Below are positions 33,911-46,570 of a DNA stretch of 64,000 nucleotides, in pieces; positions within the stretch are counted from its first letter, which is position 1, and each line of letters begins with the position of its first letter. Where the stretch lies: contig OZ038422.1 of the NCBI GenBank assembly GCA_964036155.1, forward strand, positions 43,609,201-43,673,200. The letters are read 5' to 3'. Origin of the DNA: Diploscapter coronatus (taxonomy: Eukaryota > Nematoda > Chromadorea > Rhabditida > Rhabditidae). The notes under the pieces were generated by a model that worked only from the letters and a program-made list of their open reading frames with translations, did not search any database and had not been told where the DNA came from. A program made the position numbers and the translations under genes.

Positions 33911-36167
33911 ATGTAGACAAATTTCATGTCTCCCCATTTGCTGCTCCAGCTTGAAATTGAATGTCAGCCATTTGTCGATTGGCTGCGTTAGCAAATGAGA
34001 CTGATGAATCTGTAAAGTTGCATAATTTTATCCAACGTGAGGCAGATAGAAAATGAGCAGAAGAAAATAAATCAAAGTTTATTTTTTATGATAAATAAAG
34101 AATGAAATTTTGGTGTTAAATTCCACCATTTACGAACATTAATGTAAGGCAATTAATATCGAAATATTTGAAAGCATTATTTTGTAGACTCACTTTAATG
34201 CCACCGGAAATTATTCGATACGTCAAAGTGATTGTCGAAACAATGGGCCAATGCTTTTCGAATCGAACCATAGTTTGTGCAGTATCACATTCATGAACTC
34301 TAAATGTTTTTTAATGAAATACCAATTTGACTTTTCTGTACTGAAATTTGGCTTCCGAGGCATTGCATTTTACTCAAAAAGTAGAGGAAAAAGAAGTAAG
34401 AAAAGAAAGAACGATGATTCAGACAAAGGCTGCTTGAAAAAGTGCAAAATGGAAAAAGCGAAGAAAAGTTAGGCATGAGAATGCAAAAGTAAAGAAATGC
34501 CTTGGAAATTAGGGGAAACTGAGAAAAAGAAGCTTTTAGAATTTTGATTTATCCTAATCTGGTAAGGTTTGCTTCAGCCATAATTTTATGACATCTAACA
34601 AATGAGAAGAATAGAACGAGCGTGCGAGAATACCTGGAATAGCATCTTGGGAATGTTTCGTGTCTTTCGAATAGAAGTTGAAACATCACCTTGATGGCAA
34701 CCAATAAAAGTAGTATCACAGAATTTAACGAATATGTATATTTTGGACCAATTAAAAAGTAATAACTTGCCCATAAGGTATAGAGTAGAGGTTTAGTAAC
34801 AGAATTCTGGACATCAAACTTTTCAGCTCAGAAAATTCATATGATGATAATTTTATAGATTTTTTCGATACTACTTTTACTAATTGCCCCTTTGATCATC
34901 ATATTTTGATAAGATAGCTGTCGGAGTGATTTTTTTTTTCAAATAAATTACTAACTTGGTATCGAGATCTACCAGCCTTCCCAGCCAGTCAGATTCAGAT
35001 CCATTTCTTTGTAGTTCATCTGTGACTTGGAAAATATATGAAGTAGAATGATTAGCATAATAAGTTCCTAAATTCCAATAAACTAAAAGATCTAACTCGT
35101 ATGAGAAAGTTTCTATTATCCTCGGGAATTGTTGAAAATTCTCTTTGTCAGTATCAAAAGTTTTGTCTGGCTTCTTCTTTAGAAATAAAAATTGAAAGTT
35201 ATTGTTCAGCCATGATTCATTATAATTTGCAGAAATACCATATGCTCCGTCGTTGTAAGTTTCATATCGAATTGAGGCATGGTAGTCGAGAGCGTACCAT
35301 TCATTCTGAGATAAGGTACATGATATGTAATCCTGAAAATAAGTTGATTGAAGAATGACTGAAACCTAGAACAAACTGCATAAGTAGATGGCAGTGACAA
35401 TATTGGGCATTCCGAATTCGTTGTGTTGAATTCCAGCACTCGACCGTGTGGGCCATTTTGTTGCAATTCCTAAATGAAATGACTTCAGGGTAGGATTGAA
35501 ACTGAATTAAAATCGTGAAAAAATCGAATTCAAAAAGAGGTTGATGAAGATGTCGCTATTTATCAGATTCGTATCTATCCCTAATTAAGAGGGCAAAAAT
35601 GATTTGTAATACCTCAGATAAACCATAAACATGTCGTGACAGTGCATATTGACAATCTTCATACGCTCCAAAGTCAGGAGTCAATCGATATTCGTGTTGA
35701 TAGCCCTAGAATTGCACGAAGACGTTCATGGATCATTGATAAATATTCAGACCGTAAAAGTGACTCGACAAGTTCTGGCAGCAGCTAGCTGTCTCCAAGC
35801 AAATGAAACTGTTGACTGCAGTGAAGTTGTTCCTTGCAAATCCTTCATCAAATCTTTCCTAAAAATTGTTTCAATCAAGGCTTAGAATCGCGACTGACTT
35901 CCTCTTTACTGTCCGTATGCTACTGCAGAATCGTACTGGCTTTGGAAAATACTGAATCGTAAATTTCATTTCAATTGGTTTTCAAAAATTATAAAACCTG
36001 CATGTGGCCGTGCATATGTCTTCTCTGATGTGTGCATAGTTGTAATGAAAAGTCCGTAGGAACTTCTGGGGATATTCGAAGAGACCAACTTGTTACAATT
36101 TGGAGGAGCAGATAAATGACAGCATTTACCAGCCCTGAATATGGAGTTAATTGATAGGCTGGTATTG
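33911..36167 (-). CDS. Unrecognised multi-exon gene, probably a polytopic membrane protein
   Basis: Exons supported by frame plus splice signals: 36167-35998 (helix GLVNAVIYLLLQIV), 35951-35910, about 35858-35753, 35705 onward (GYQHEYRLTPDFGAYEDCQY), then ELQQNGPHGRVLEFNTTNSE..., then ITYHVPYLRMNGTLSTT..., about 34766-34634 (helix SVILLLLVAIKVMFQLLF, then RHETFPRC), 34253-34194 (WPIVSTITLTYRIISGGIK) and 34009-33911 (LLTQPIDKWLTFNFKLEQQ). Several junctions are clean GT...AG in matching phase. Two remain unresolved: 35753/35705, and the exon near 35070, where two frames are open. Cysteines and N-x-S/T sites suggest an extracellular middle. GAYEDC plus a segment of the L-x-x-N-G type hints weakly at a polycystin-like ectodomain, but the expected tryptophans are missing, so no family is assigned. 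Both ends of the gene are uncertain. Confidence 0.5.
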
Positions 36168-38521
36168 CTGAAGAACGTGCAGTTGAAACATAATAAATTA
36201 TATAAGAAAATTTGAAATTCAAGGTGCTTATTGGGTCTTTTTGAATTTGTCGTTAAACAACCTATTCTTTGGATCAATAAAATATAGTAAAGTCTGTTAT
36301 ATCCTGTATTTCCCACGCTATTTATCTTCTATAAGTGAAAATGAAGAGATAAATAAGGAGCGGGAAAAATTAGGGGAACGAAAATTTTGTAGAAGGTAGA
36401 GGATAAATATAGCGCTAATTCCAAGACGTCGAAATTGTGCAACATTTCGATTTGTATTTCAAATAATCGTTTTTTCCGCAAATATCAATATGCTCGATTG
36501 TGTTAATTGGAAAATCTCTTTGCAATCAAACTAACAGATGGACATCATTGATTAATTACAGCTAAAATCTGGACGACAAATTTTACAATGAGTATAAAGT
36601 TACTTTCTTGGATAATTCTCATTTCCATCTATTATTAATAAGTTTATTTTTTTCATTGAAGTTTTGCCATTTTCACATTACCAGTGAGACTATGAACATT
36701 CATGTGTCAATGCAAATTGGATAAAAACTTGTCACTAGTATAGTTTGCTCGCGTTACGCAATCTCACACAGCTAATTGATTTTGAATTCGTCCTAAAATT
36801 TGATAGAGAATCAACTTGCCTTGTGGTTGCATCATGGAAATTCGACGCTGAATTTGAATCTGTCTTTATGTGACGAGGAATATGAAGTTGAATAGTTCAC
36901 ATGTTGTTAAAACTAGCTGGACAAGTGGGTGATTTGGACGATTATTGTACTATCTGAAAATATTCATGAATAACGAAAATTTAGCATCAGTGAAATATTT
37001 TTCGAAATAAATTATTTAGCACCAATGGTAATTTTCTATTTTAATGTACTCATGTTACACGCGCCCCACAAATCTTGCTCTTCTAAAATTCTGCAAGCTA
37101 TTTCAACTCTAAATGCTAGTAATTCTTCCTCTTCTCTATCATCTTTTCATAGTGAGAGAAAGGAAAAAACTAACATTTAGTAATAGAGCGTTTTTAGAAA
37201 GACAAGATTTGTAGAACGCATGCGATAACAAATATGTTTTCATCGGACAAAACTGTTGGCGTCTCAATTTAAAACATAAACTTAGAATCAATGAAATTAA
37301 CAGATGGAATGAGGTTGGGAGGTTGAAATGCGAAGTGGGGTGAGAGGAAGGAAGAAGGGAATGGAGAGAGTGCCAAATGAAGGGAGATTTGGATAATTAG
37401 ATTTGCATTTGGAGAGCTGCTTGGAGTCTCTCTACAAACAAGTGATAATTGACTGGACTGGCTGAAACTGAAATGACAAGAATAACAATGGTCTCTGAAT
37501 GCATACATTATCTGCATGAACATGATGATTTGCAAGGTGGAAATACGGAGATACGCCGGACGAAGTTGCACTCCCTTTTCTGACAGATTGCACATTTTGG
37601 AAAGGAATAAGAAGAAGAGGCAAGGAGATGAAAGAGATGCAAAGTGGTAATTGAGTTATTGTCTAGAGAAAGGAAACGAGAGGAAGGAATGACACACAAT
37701 CAAAGCTGCCGCTGAACTGCTGAGTTGAGGAAGCGACACCACTAATGCAGAAAGCCGGAATGGAAGAAAAGACCAACTTGGGAGCTTGTACTTTTCGGAT
37801 AATTTGTCTCGTATTATTGGCGCAGGAGAAAAACTCGAAATTAGCTTCGTTTCCTCGATTTTCGCTAAACTCCCTAGGAATAGAAAATGCCTGAATCAAG
37901 ATCGACTAAAATGGATTGTAGCTGAGGAGCGTTCGAATTTTTTGCGAGTTTCCAAGCCATTCGACAAAAACTGGGACGGGGCATTTGATGCGACGGGAAT
38001 GGCAATTTGAGGATCGAAATGGCTCTTGGATTGTCTCCCGGGGGGATCCCTCTAACTGCCCCTAGTCCTCTGACTCTGTCCTCTGTCAGGCAGGTGCCAC
38101 TAACTTCCTCTTGACATTTTACTCGATTGCTGGCAGATTTCGGAAAAGATTCCTCACTAAAAATATGACAGTGGGAAACTGGTGAAATGTTGCAAGCAGC
38201 AGCAGTAGAAGAATACTATGAATCATTAATTGTCGAGCTGAAGAGAGTGATGCTCCAAATAAAGAGCCTGCAGATCGCATAACATGCATTCCTAAACATC
38301 CACATCCATGCTTATATTAACCAAATACATCTCTAATCCACTCCAATATGCAGCTAGCTTCATTTCGATCTTCATTGCTGCGTGAGAATCCGAAGCTAAC
38401 ACATAAAATGAGAGTATATGTTTATTTGAGTAAATATATATTGTAGCAGGATAGATGCATGTGTGGGATATGGAATAATATCACAGTTATATATAAATAG
38501 CTCACAGGTCAGATTACGCTA
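36168..38521. other. Intergenic spacer, no supported gene
   Basis: AT-rich sequence with a purine-rich patch at 37300-37400. The ORFs at 37269-37899 are mutually overlapping shadows of skewed composition. Confidence 0.5.
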
Positions 38522-39487
38522 TTATGAAACAGAAACATACAATATGCAACTGTAGTCCAAATATGTGATTAATTGATTACAAAAAGATGAAGATGAAATG
38601 TTGAGAGCTTGGCTCAAATCTAGTTGGATAAAATCGCAAATAATAAACGTCATTGCTAAATTGGAAGGCAGAAAGAAAATCAGATAAATACAAAGTACGA
38701 AGGAATAAGCAAATTCGGAGATATATCTGATTAGCCTTCTGCTATTGTAGGGAAGCGGGTCTAATGCACTCAAAAATGTTGCAACTTCTTTGAACGATTA
38801 AATATGCACTAATTATTAAATAAATAATAGAAAATAAATAAAAATAATATGAAATTAAAAAAGATAAGTATGATTACATAAAATCGGCTAACTGAAAGAC
38901 AGAATATTATAGAGAAAAGTTCAGAGGGTTTTGAAGGTGAATTTGTAAAATATTGAAATTAGAAAGACAAGCAACATGAAAGTGGATTGGATTCGCTTAT
39001 GAGTGAAGAAATGAAGGAAATCACAGATTCTAATGAACTTGAATGAAATCAAGGGAAACAGAAAGAGAAAAAAGTATACACACCCGAACTATAATATGTT
39101 TGTGAACTCTGAAACAACTCAAAATCGAACTACGCAGGAAAAAACATAAATCAAACATTGTGATTCTCTTGTCTAACCATTATATGGAGAATATGAAGAT
39201 TGTAACAGGAAGGTGGGGAATAACGATGTGATTCTGCCAAATTACTCAATTTCGAAATTAGTCAAAGAAAAAATCTGTAATTTTGCAGAAGATAAATACG
39301 CCAGCGCTATGGGCATAATCAGGCTGAAATCGATAGGAAATTGTGTGGAATCATTGTGACTAAAATACAGTAATGAGTATGAATAGATAATTACGAGAAT
39401 ATATGATAACGTAATGGTTAAAATTAACGCAAAAATGCCCAAATAGACGGCGATGACGATTCGAAGTTGTGAATGACCATGAAGCAA
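38522..39487 (-). CDS. Possible remnants of a multi-pass membrane protein (low confidence)
   Basis: Two minus-strand frames encode strong hydrophobic helices: LRIVIAVYLGIFALILTITL at about 39400-39460 and FVLCIYLIFFLPSNLAMTFI at about 38640-38700, the latter after an acceptor-like TTAG and preceded by basic residues (NSRRLIRYISEF). They could be helices of a serpentine receptor. They are not in a joined frame, no start exon is evident, and AT-rich DNA produces such ORFs by chance. Confidence 0.25.
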
Positions 39488-39578
39488 TTTTGTAATTGTC
39501 GCATTTTGATTTCAATATCAAATCATCGGAATATTCTTGCGACAATTACTGATATTACAAAGCTATTATGGCGTTAAA

Positions 39579-40949
39579 TTAATTGATAGTCCTCAATCCA
39601 GCTCTCGCGCAATACATAATCACATTCCAATTGCTCAAACAGACTAAATCTGCCTTTTCGATGGAACCAACTCGATCGCCCGAATTCGCGATGTTGCACA
39701 TTCGAAGGCATCTGAATCGTTCACTTGTCAAACTCATATTTTAAAGAATGAAATTTACTGACCGATTGCCAACTCCCAAATCGTTGCTCGACAGTCCCAG
39801 ATATTCACAGCATTTGCGATTGTTACGATTCTGGTTGGCACAGTACAGAATGTTGGAGATGTGCTGAAAATGATTTATTCACTGTTCTGTAATTAAAAAT
39901 GGAATCTGGTTAGTTTAAAAAAAATAGATTGATTCAGATCTTGATTGCAAAATTATAAAAATCAATTTCGATTTCCTGAATTGCTTTTCCAAATATACAT
40001 TATGTCATCTTTGATCGCTGTATAAATTCCATCAATGATCTAAAAATGATTTACCTTGAGATCGCAGTTGCTGTTTTGGACGACAGAAATTAGTGTTTGA
40101 GCGGCGACTTGTTCTCGATGTTCATATGTGCAGAGGGAGTGACAATTAGACGGCACCTTAAATCGATTCATCAATTTAGAAATAATTGGTTAATTTACGT
40201 GTTGTTGACAGCACGAAACAAACAGATCATCGACGGTTTTTCTGCTGAGACAGGGCGAATAGGGAGGCTGGCTCTTTTCTGTTCCACACTCTGCAGTCAG
40301 ATCTGCATCCGACACCTCTGTCACGGGATAGTCTGGGTTCAGAAGTTTGTAGTCGCCTCCTGAAATAACTCCCATGAATAAGAATTATCGTAAATGAATA
40401 CCTTTAGGTGATCGTCTGATGCCGGGTGGTTTAGGGTAGTTGGATTCACCATCCTTCATTGGATAGTCAGAGAGAGAAACCTTCTTGGAAGGTTTGCGAG
40501 CAGAGAATTTGGAATGGGAACTGTATCGTGGAGGAGATTTCTGAAATATTTCGATGAATCAGAAATGGGTATGTTTAACTGTACCAATTTAGGCTTGACT
40601 TCATTATGGATGGGAGGTCGTTCATCTTCATTTGCATCCTCCTCGTTCGCTTCATCGCTGCTCTCATTCGGTCTTGCAGGCCTTTCACTTTGAATCGTCT
40701 CGAAACTCGCCAACTTATGTGGGCATTTTTGCGTTACGTAATCAATACAACCAGATAAACATTTTTCTAAAAAAATCTTTCTTGAAATATCATGCTTATT
40801 TGTTCTTACCTAACACTCGTTCAGTACAGCACAACACTTTAGGAATTTCACCACATTCAGGCAATCGGGAGTCGGCAGCAATTAGGGGAATTAAAGATAG
40901 AAAAATAGAACAAATTAGGAAGTGAACACTCCGACTGCTAGATTGATTT
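39579..40949 (-). CDS. Secreted protein with two DB-type cysteine modules, at least 7 exons
   Basis: Nematode-type extracellular protein; molecular role unknown. Exons: 40949-40810, 40766-40585, 40540-40402, 40359-40199, 40156-40055, 39863-39763 and 39711-39579. All junctions are GT...AG and in phase, giving about 319 residues without the first exon. The first supported exon carries a signal-peptide core (FLICSIFLSLIPLIAADS). The first cysteine group is LPECGEIPKVLCC...KCLSGC...KC, matching the CC-x-C-x-x-x-C spacing of the DB module. An acidic/basic linker (DEANEEDANEDE, then RYSSHSKFSARKPSKK) follows. A second, complete set reads SPCLSR...VSCC, SNCHSLC, NCDL, LYCANQ, KCC, CLRMC and ends near MYC. 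The ATG is missing: the first exon needs one base to complete a codon, so a short coding exon must lie upstream of 40950. The stop is TAA at 39579. Confidence 0.85.
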
Positions 40950-41647
40950 CTGAAATTATTTAGTCAGTTCTCTAACTCATCTTTGGCAAGTAGATCTAAT
41001 CTTAAAATCCAAGTTGCAAGTCTCTTGATATGAAACTTTAAGATGGTCAATTTGATATATAATTTGGCTCAAACTATTGCTAATCATTCTCTTTACTTCT
41101 TGTACACATTTCAATGTTTCAGTTTCTTTGCAATTCATTTGCGCGTTTCTCATTTGCAGGTTCTGATTGTGAAACAACGGATAAATATATGGTTAGAGAT
41201 AATTAATATGAGATAGGATGGCAGAAAAGAGGCATAGAAAAGAACTTTGATATGATCAGATTAAGGAGGGAAATGGGGATGCCATTGGAGATGATCTGTC
41301 AGCAAATGACGATGGGGCGATGACAAAGCATGAAAAAGAGAGAACTTGTTGGGGATGGTTGATGGCAGATGAATGAAGAAACGAAGAGGAGAAGGAAAAA
41401 AACTCGAGATCTTTGCAGATTTGGATGAATGAATGAACGAATGGAACGAATAATGGCAAATCGGCAAAAACACAGGCAAATTAGTGGAATCAAAACAGCG
41501 CGACCGATGGATTGGAAATTATCTAACCCGTCAAGCACATACAAGCTCGCCGAAAACACCTTTCTTTATGTGTTATTAACACATGAATAGAATTTATAAT
41601 TGATTATGTCGATTTTCTTTATGAACAAACTTACTTTGTGATGAAAT
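40950..41647. other. Upstream flank of the DB-module gene
   Basis: Should contain the missing start exon of the DB-module gene. Several ATGs are present on the minus strand, but none gives a GT donor in the needed phase with confidence. 41256-41450 is a purine-rich stretch with shadow ORFs. Confidence 0.45.
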
Positions 41648-43425
41648 TCATTTTTTCGAGAAAAGCCCTCCGCTGCTGGAAGGACCGCCACCAAAGTAGT
41701 TGTTCGAACCAGAAGAAGAGGAGGAACCGCCGAAATTGAATGAGGAACGATCCTAAAATGTTGCTTAAGATAGATTATTAATAAATTTAAGGAAAATGTA
41801 TTGTTGATGCCAAAATCTGGGAGGCTAAAAATGAGAGAAGAAAGAAGCGATTTTATCACCTACTAAATCAGTCTAAACGGAATTTAGAGACTATTGTCAT
41901 TAGCTGTCACTTACTAAAGCTCGAATTTATGAACAACCGACTCACTAAAACCGACTAATGCTGTTTTAAAAATGTGAGCGCTATTTAAAAAAAAAAAAAC
42001 GAAGATTATGATCATTATAAATGAATCGATAATTCGAAGAATAGCAAAGATCTGATAAAATCTGCAGAAATTATGCTTGGTTATTGTTTCTGGACTGGCT
42101 TATATCGATATCCGAAAATGGGGTCATTGATACCTCACTCGCGCATTTTGTAACACCCACAATAACGAACAGCGGGGATTTTTAAGGATTTTCATGATTG
42201 ATTATTTTTGCGTCTCCTTATCACAATTATCGATGATATTTTCTCACTTTCTCTTTCTTATCCAATCTTTCTTAGTCTCGAACTTTCACTTCCATCACTT
42301 TCACCTGAGTTGAGAAGTGGTTCTCGAAAATTGGATGCTTTTACTAATTTTTACAATTTTGACAAATATTTTTTGATTGATTGATTGTGATATCTGGTGG
42401 CGACAAAAATTGGATTCGAACTAATTTTAAATGCATTGAAAAATCACTTTTCAAGATCAAGTTTAGGCTATTCTTATGGTCAGAGGCTGTAAAAAGTAGT
42501 TGGGATTGCAGCTAAATGAATAAATAGAAAGAAAATAAATAAAACATAATTTAAAACTCATGACTGATTTAAAGTTTTTGCTCGTCGTTATGGATCAAAA
42601 AATTATAAATCGAATAAAACTAACATTCTGTCGGTTTTCGAAGAGACCTCCTCCATTTTTCTCGAGGGAATCTCCTCCGACTCCACCGACTCCATGGGTT
42701 GACCTGAAATTAAACCCTCTCAATGTTTGAATCGTTTTTGTATTGTAAAATTGTCCACATTCACAATGTCTCTGGCTAGACGAATCAATTTCTTGTTGCA
42801 CTTTTAGCCGATCGGCAGATTCACACGCTGTCTTGACTGTCTTTGTCCCGTCTCGTCCCATCCCTGCCTGCCTGTCTCGCCTCCCCTCTTTCTGCCTTTT
42901 GCCTTGATTTTTTCCACTATGTCAGAGAATCTCGTTGTAGCCACAGGAGTCGCGTAGAAAATGTCAGACAAAAAAGGCAGAGGGGAAGAGGGAGAATCGA
43001 GATGAAAGAATCGAAGAAGAGATATGGAAAGGACGGATTTGGCAGAATGCAAAAACGAGTCGGCAGGCAGACTATCAGGATGAAGGGATGAGTGGATGAG
43101 ATGAATTGCGTAATGAATTAATTGAGATACGCTTGAAAAAAGCTGAGATGACAGAAGAGGAAGGCAAGAAGACGAGACATGAAGACAAGACAAGAAGAGG
43201 GATTCGCGGATGGTCGTGGATGAGAGTGACTGGAGGGAATTGATCTCGACTAGCAGAGATTCAATTGCACAAGTTGGATGGCAAAATGGCAAGAATCATC
43301 GCCTACCAATTTCCTGATCCAGTTCCGACAGTGTATGTGAATGCACCGGTCTTCAGCTGCAGATCGGACAATGCCAGAGCGGCACGAGGAGATGGGTTTT
43401 CAGGAAGCATTTTACGACGTCGAGT
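41648..43425 (-). CDS. Gly/Ser-rich C-terminal part of an unrecognised protein, 3 exons
   Basis: Three minus-strand exons join in phase by GT...AG introns: 43425-43307 (TRRRKMLPENPSPRAALALS, then DLQLKTGAFTYTVGTGSGNW), 42703-42625 (STHGVGGVGGDSLEKNGGGL, then FENRQN) and 41752-41648 (DRSSFNFGGSSSSSGSNNYF, then GGGPSSSGGLFSKK and TGA). The chain is hydrophilic, with no membrane segment, and its tail has FNFGG- and YFGGG-type repeats reminiscent of low-complexity FG or RNA-binding tails. The first exon begins at an acceptor in phase 0, so one or more upstream exons with the start codon are missing, possibly several kilobases away. No family is recognised. Confidence 0.6.
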
Positions 43426-46182
43426 CTGAAATTTAGATATTCAGAAATATCACAATGAAAAAAAAACAGAAAGTATACGAAATGTGCGCGATAATAATAA
43501 AGTGACAACTTTATGCAATATTGTTTGATAAAATGTAGGTATTGTTGCTCAATTTCGATTACAGATAACAATTTTTGTACAAATGCAGGATGACAATATG
43601 TCTGGCACGAATTGTAACAACAATAGCCATATTGATGATTGAGAATTGTACAATTTTCCAGCAATTGCAGAAAGTGAAGAAGTAATCCTACAGGAATTGC
43701 GCAAATTGGGTTGAAGTAGAAGTATGGGAGTAGAGATAAACAGAAAGAGGCTATCGGTAACTGACTAACTGGGGAATAGCTGTCTGGCTGTTCGACTGTC
43801 AGGTGAAATGAACGAGAAGAAAGGACAATAACAGTGCGGGCAGTGGGCTGTACGCAGTTCGAGCCAACCCACCTCTTCTCTTCTCCCTTCTTTTCTTCCA
43901 CCCTTTCATCCTTTCATTCTTCAATCTCGCCTACTTATGGCAAGACACGCCCACTTTTCGGAAGCGGGAAAAACGACATGAGAAATAATGAGATTATATA
44001 ATAAAGATCCTGAATACGTTGAAAGATGATGGGAATCGAAAGAAGAATATTTGTTTAAAAAATTAAAAGATCGAATAGCAAAAGATGTGTATTGCGATAT
44101 CGCTACAAAATTAATGAAGACTGTTGTTTCTAAGCTACTGTTTTTCATCCAACTCTGACCCTGACTCTCATTTTTCTCGTTTCTTTTCATTCTCTCACTT
44201 TAAACGCTCTCTAGCTTTCGAGCCAAATTATGCCAAAATTCCCCTAATAATGAGAGTTGAAACCGCCGTCGTTTGATCTACTCATCCCTAAACGCACTAT
44301 CACTGCGCTATAATCACGTTACTTTGGTCGTCATCTAATTCTAGATGCCTCAGGAAAGGAGGAGCGAGAGGACGTTTAGGAGTAAGAGAGCGAATAAGAA
44401 GCTAGAAAAATGAGAGTCAGGGCCAGATTTCGATGAAAATGGCATAACTAAGGTGGCGAGCAAAGTTCGCAGCAAACATGATCTTTAAAAGAGTGTAAAA
44501 TGATTTATCGAGAGTGATTTTTTTTTTTGTAAAACGACATATTTGTAAGCAACCGAGTTCTTACATTTATACGAAATTTCATTACGGTCCGTTGAAAAAT
44601 GAATTTGTACATCATGCTAAAATTTTAGTTTAATTTCAAATTTTAGCTTGCCACAGTATAAAAATCTCAATTTTGTACTCTAAGTTAGATAATATCAGTA
44701 TTTTTAGAAATGAGAATTTGATTTTCTGGGAGGCGATATACACCAATGCCCATTTATTTTGAAAACGCGAGTATTTAGGAATCATGCGACCATTACGAAG
44801 ATAAGCTGCATAAAGCTGATATGCAGAGATTTAGATGAGATTATCAAATGCTGTGATAATGTACAAAATTGTCGATTTAATTAAGGTATTTGGGCGCTCA
44901 ATGCTATTGAAAGGAGCTGCGTAACAGGTAGTGCGCAAAAAATATATCCATGGAAACTGTATAAAGAATCATCTAGATTATATGATGCAGATATTTTTTG
45001 CTGTCCAATTTCCTGGCGAAATCGCATTGCTCATTTCCAAATGGAAAATTCTAGAATGTTGTTTTCGCAGTTCGTTTTGTGCATTTTCTGCTCCCCTTCC
45101 TATATTGTAGGCGATTGGAATGGATTATGCATCCGAAATGCCTTGCCTTGCCCGTGCTCCGCTTCATTCTCCGCGATTCGTCACTCGTTGCTTCGCTTCG
45201 AGTTCCGATCGGCCGACTGCCAATCTGCAGCTGGCCGGTCCACTCTTTAGGGAACCTTTTGCCTCACAAACTGACTATTTCTTGCACAAATAAGGAAACT
45301 ATTTTTATAGAAAAAAATCGGAGATCGAATGAAATGAAACATTAGCATCAATGGAAACGAGTCTGAAGAGAGGAGATGTTGACATTGACATTGAATGGGG
45401 AAAGGGAAAAGCTCCTGCAGAAAGAAGACAGGGGAGGGCAGAACAATTTCATATGCACACAATCCTTGAATGGAGCTGAAGAAAAAGGGGGGAGGGTGGT
45501 CAAAAATGCAGCAGCAGAGCTATTGAATCTGTACAGATGCACTTGACTCGGTCAGTTCGACATGTGACAGTGCAAATGATTGGACAATTCGAACTACTCG
45601 ACTAGAATCCAGTCCCTGTGTGTACTTTTTGAAATGCACACAGCATAAACATGGACATGGCATCATATAAATGGCAGAAAGATCTATGATTCACTGGAAG
45701 CTCCTTGACGTAAGAGTTGAGAAATTTCGAAATAATATCTGCACAGACATCTATCTCTCACCACAATTATACACCCAAATGTATATGCCCTCGGGCCAAG
45801 GCTAAACTCCTCGTCCAAATTGGTGCCTGTCTTAGTTAGAAGTGAATCGGATGGATTTGTGGCTTTTTGATCGCAAGCTATCGGATGCCTCAAGGTCACT
45901 TTCTAGGTCAAGTTTGACCTTTTTTCTTCTAAATTTTGCAATTTTTGAATGGTGGATTTATCTGGTAAATCGTGTCTTTTTTACATACATTAATATCAAA
46001 ATATCATGCTATTCTAAACTATATAGGGGTAATAGAAGAACATCTTCAAACAAAAGACACACCTAAAATGTATGAAACTGCCTATAACCTAACTCACAAT
46101 CAGATCACCTCAAGAAATGTATTAGAATGTTATTTAAAGTTTGTAGAGCGGATTTAATCGTGTTTTGAAATACTTACGCTCA
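43426..46182. other. Unresolved spacer or intron
   Basis: May be an intron or 5' flank of the Gly/Ser-rich gene. The 182- and 162-codon minus-strand ORFs near here (43353-43901, 42804-43292) have skewed Ser/Leu/Cys composition, no splice logic, and one overlaps the supported exon in another frame. A frame at 45684-45899 (minus) is open but unlinked. Confidence 0.45.
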
Positions 46183-46570
46183 TTAGCTAAGATGTCTTGA
46201 AGCTTTAAAAAGATTTTTCCCCGGAAATCGAACCCCTGAAGATAGACGGGCATGCCTTCTATTATAATAAATACGATAAAATATCAGCTTTCCAACCTCA
46301 AGATAGTTTCACTTTCTAAAGACGGCAACCTTCTTCTCGACAAACTTTGTCGCCTTTCGCCTCTTTGAATCTTAGAAAAGGAGAAAGGTATCTTCGATTA
46401 AATAACCAGGGAGGATTGAGAGAGAAAGGCAAAGATACGACGAAAATGGTAATGACCCACATTCTTTGAATTTTGCTGTGCGTTTGCCACATCTCGCAAT
46501 CTCGCAGATATCCCCTTCCCAACTTCAAGTCCGAATTTGTGAGTAAGTAAAAGTTGATGAATGATACGAC
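46183..46570 (-). CDS. Possible C-terminal exons of an unrecognised protein (low confidence)
   Basis: A phase-consistent chain on the minus strand: a frame ending ...GISARLRDVANAQQNSKN with a GT after AAT at about 46460, then exon 46370-46297 (IQRGERRQSLSRRRLPSLES, then ETILR), then exon 46258-46183 (RHARLSSGVRFPGKNLFKAS, then RHLS and TAA). Both exon boundaries read GT...AG. The basic, serine-rich tail is typical of a regulated cytoplasmic terminus. An alternative frame of the last exon is also open, so the call rests mainly on phase agreement. No start or domain is seen. Confidence 0.35.

Noticed and set aside
42804..43901. 162- and 182-codon minus-strand ORFs
   Set aside because: Skewed Ser/Leu/Cys composition. 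The second overlaps the supported exon 43425-43307 in another frame.
46207..46258. tRNA-like T-arm (GGGGTTCGATTTCC on the minus strand)
   Set aside because: No D-arm, anticodon stem or acceptor stem can be paired around it; it falls in the candidate exon at 46258-46183.
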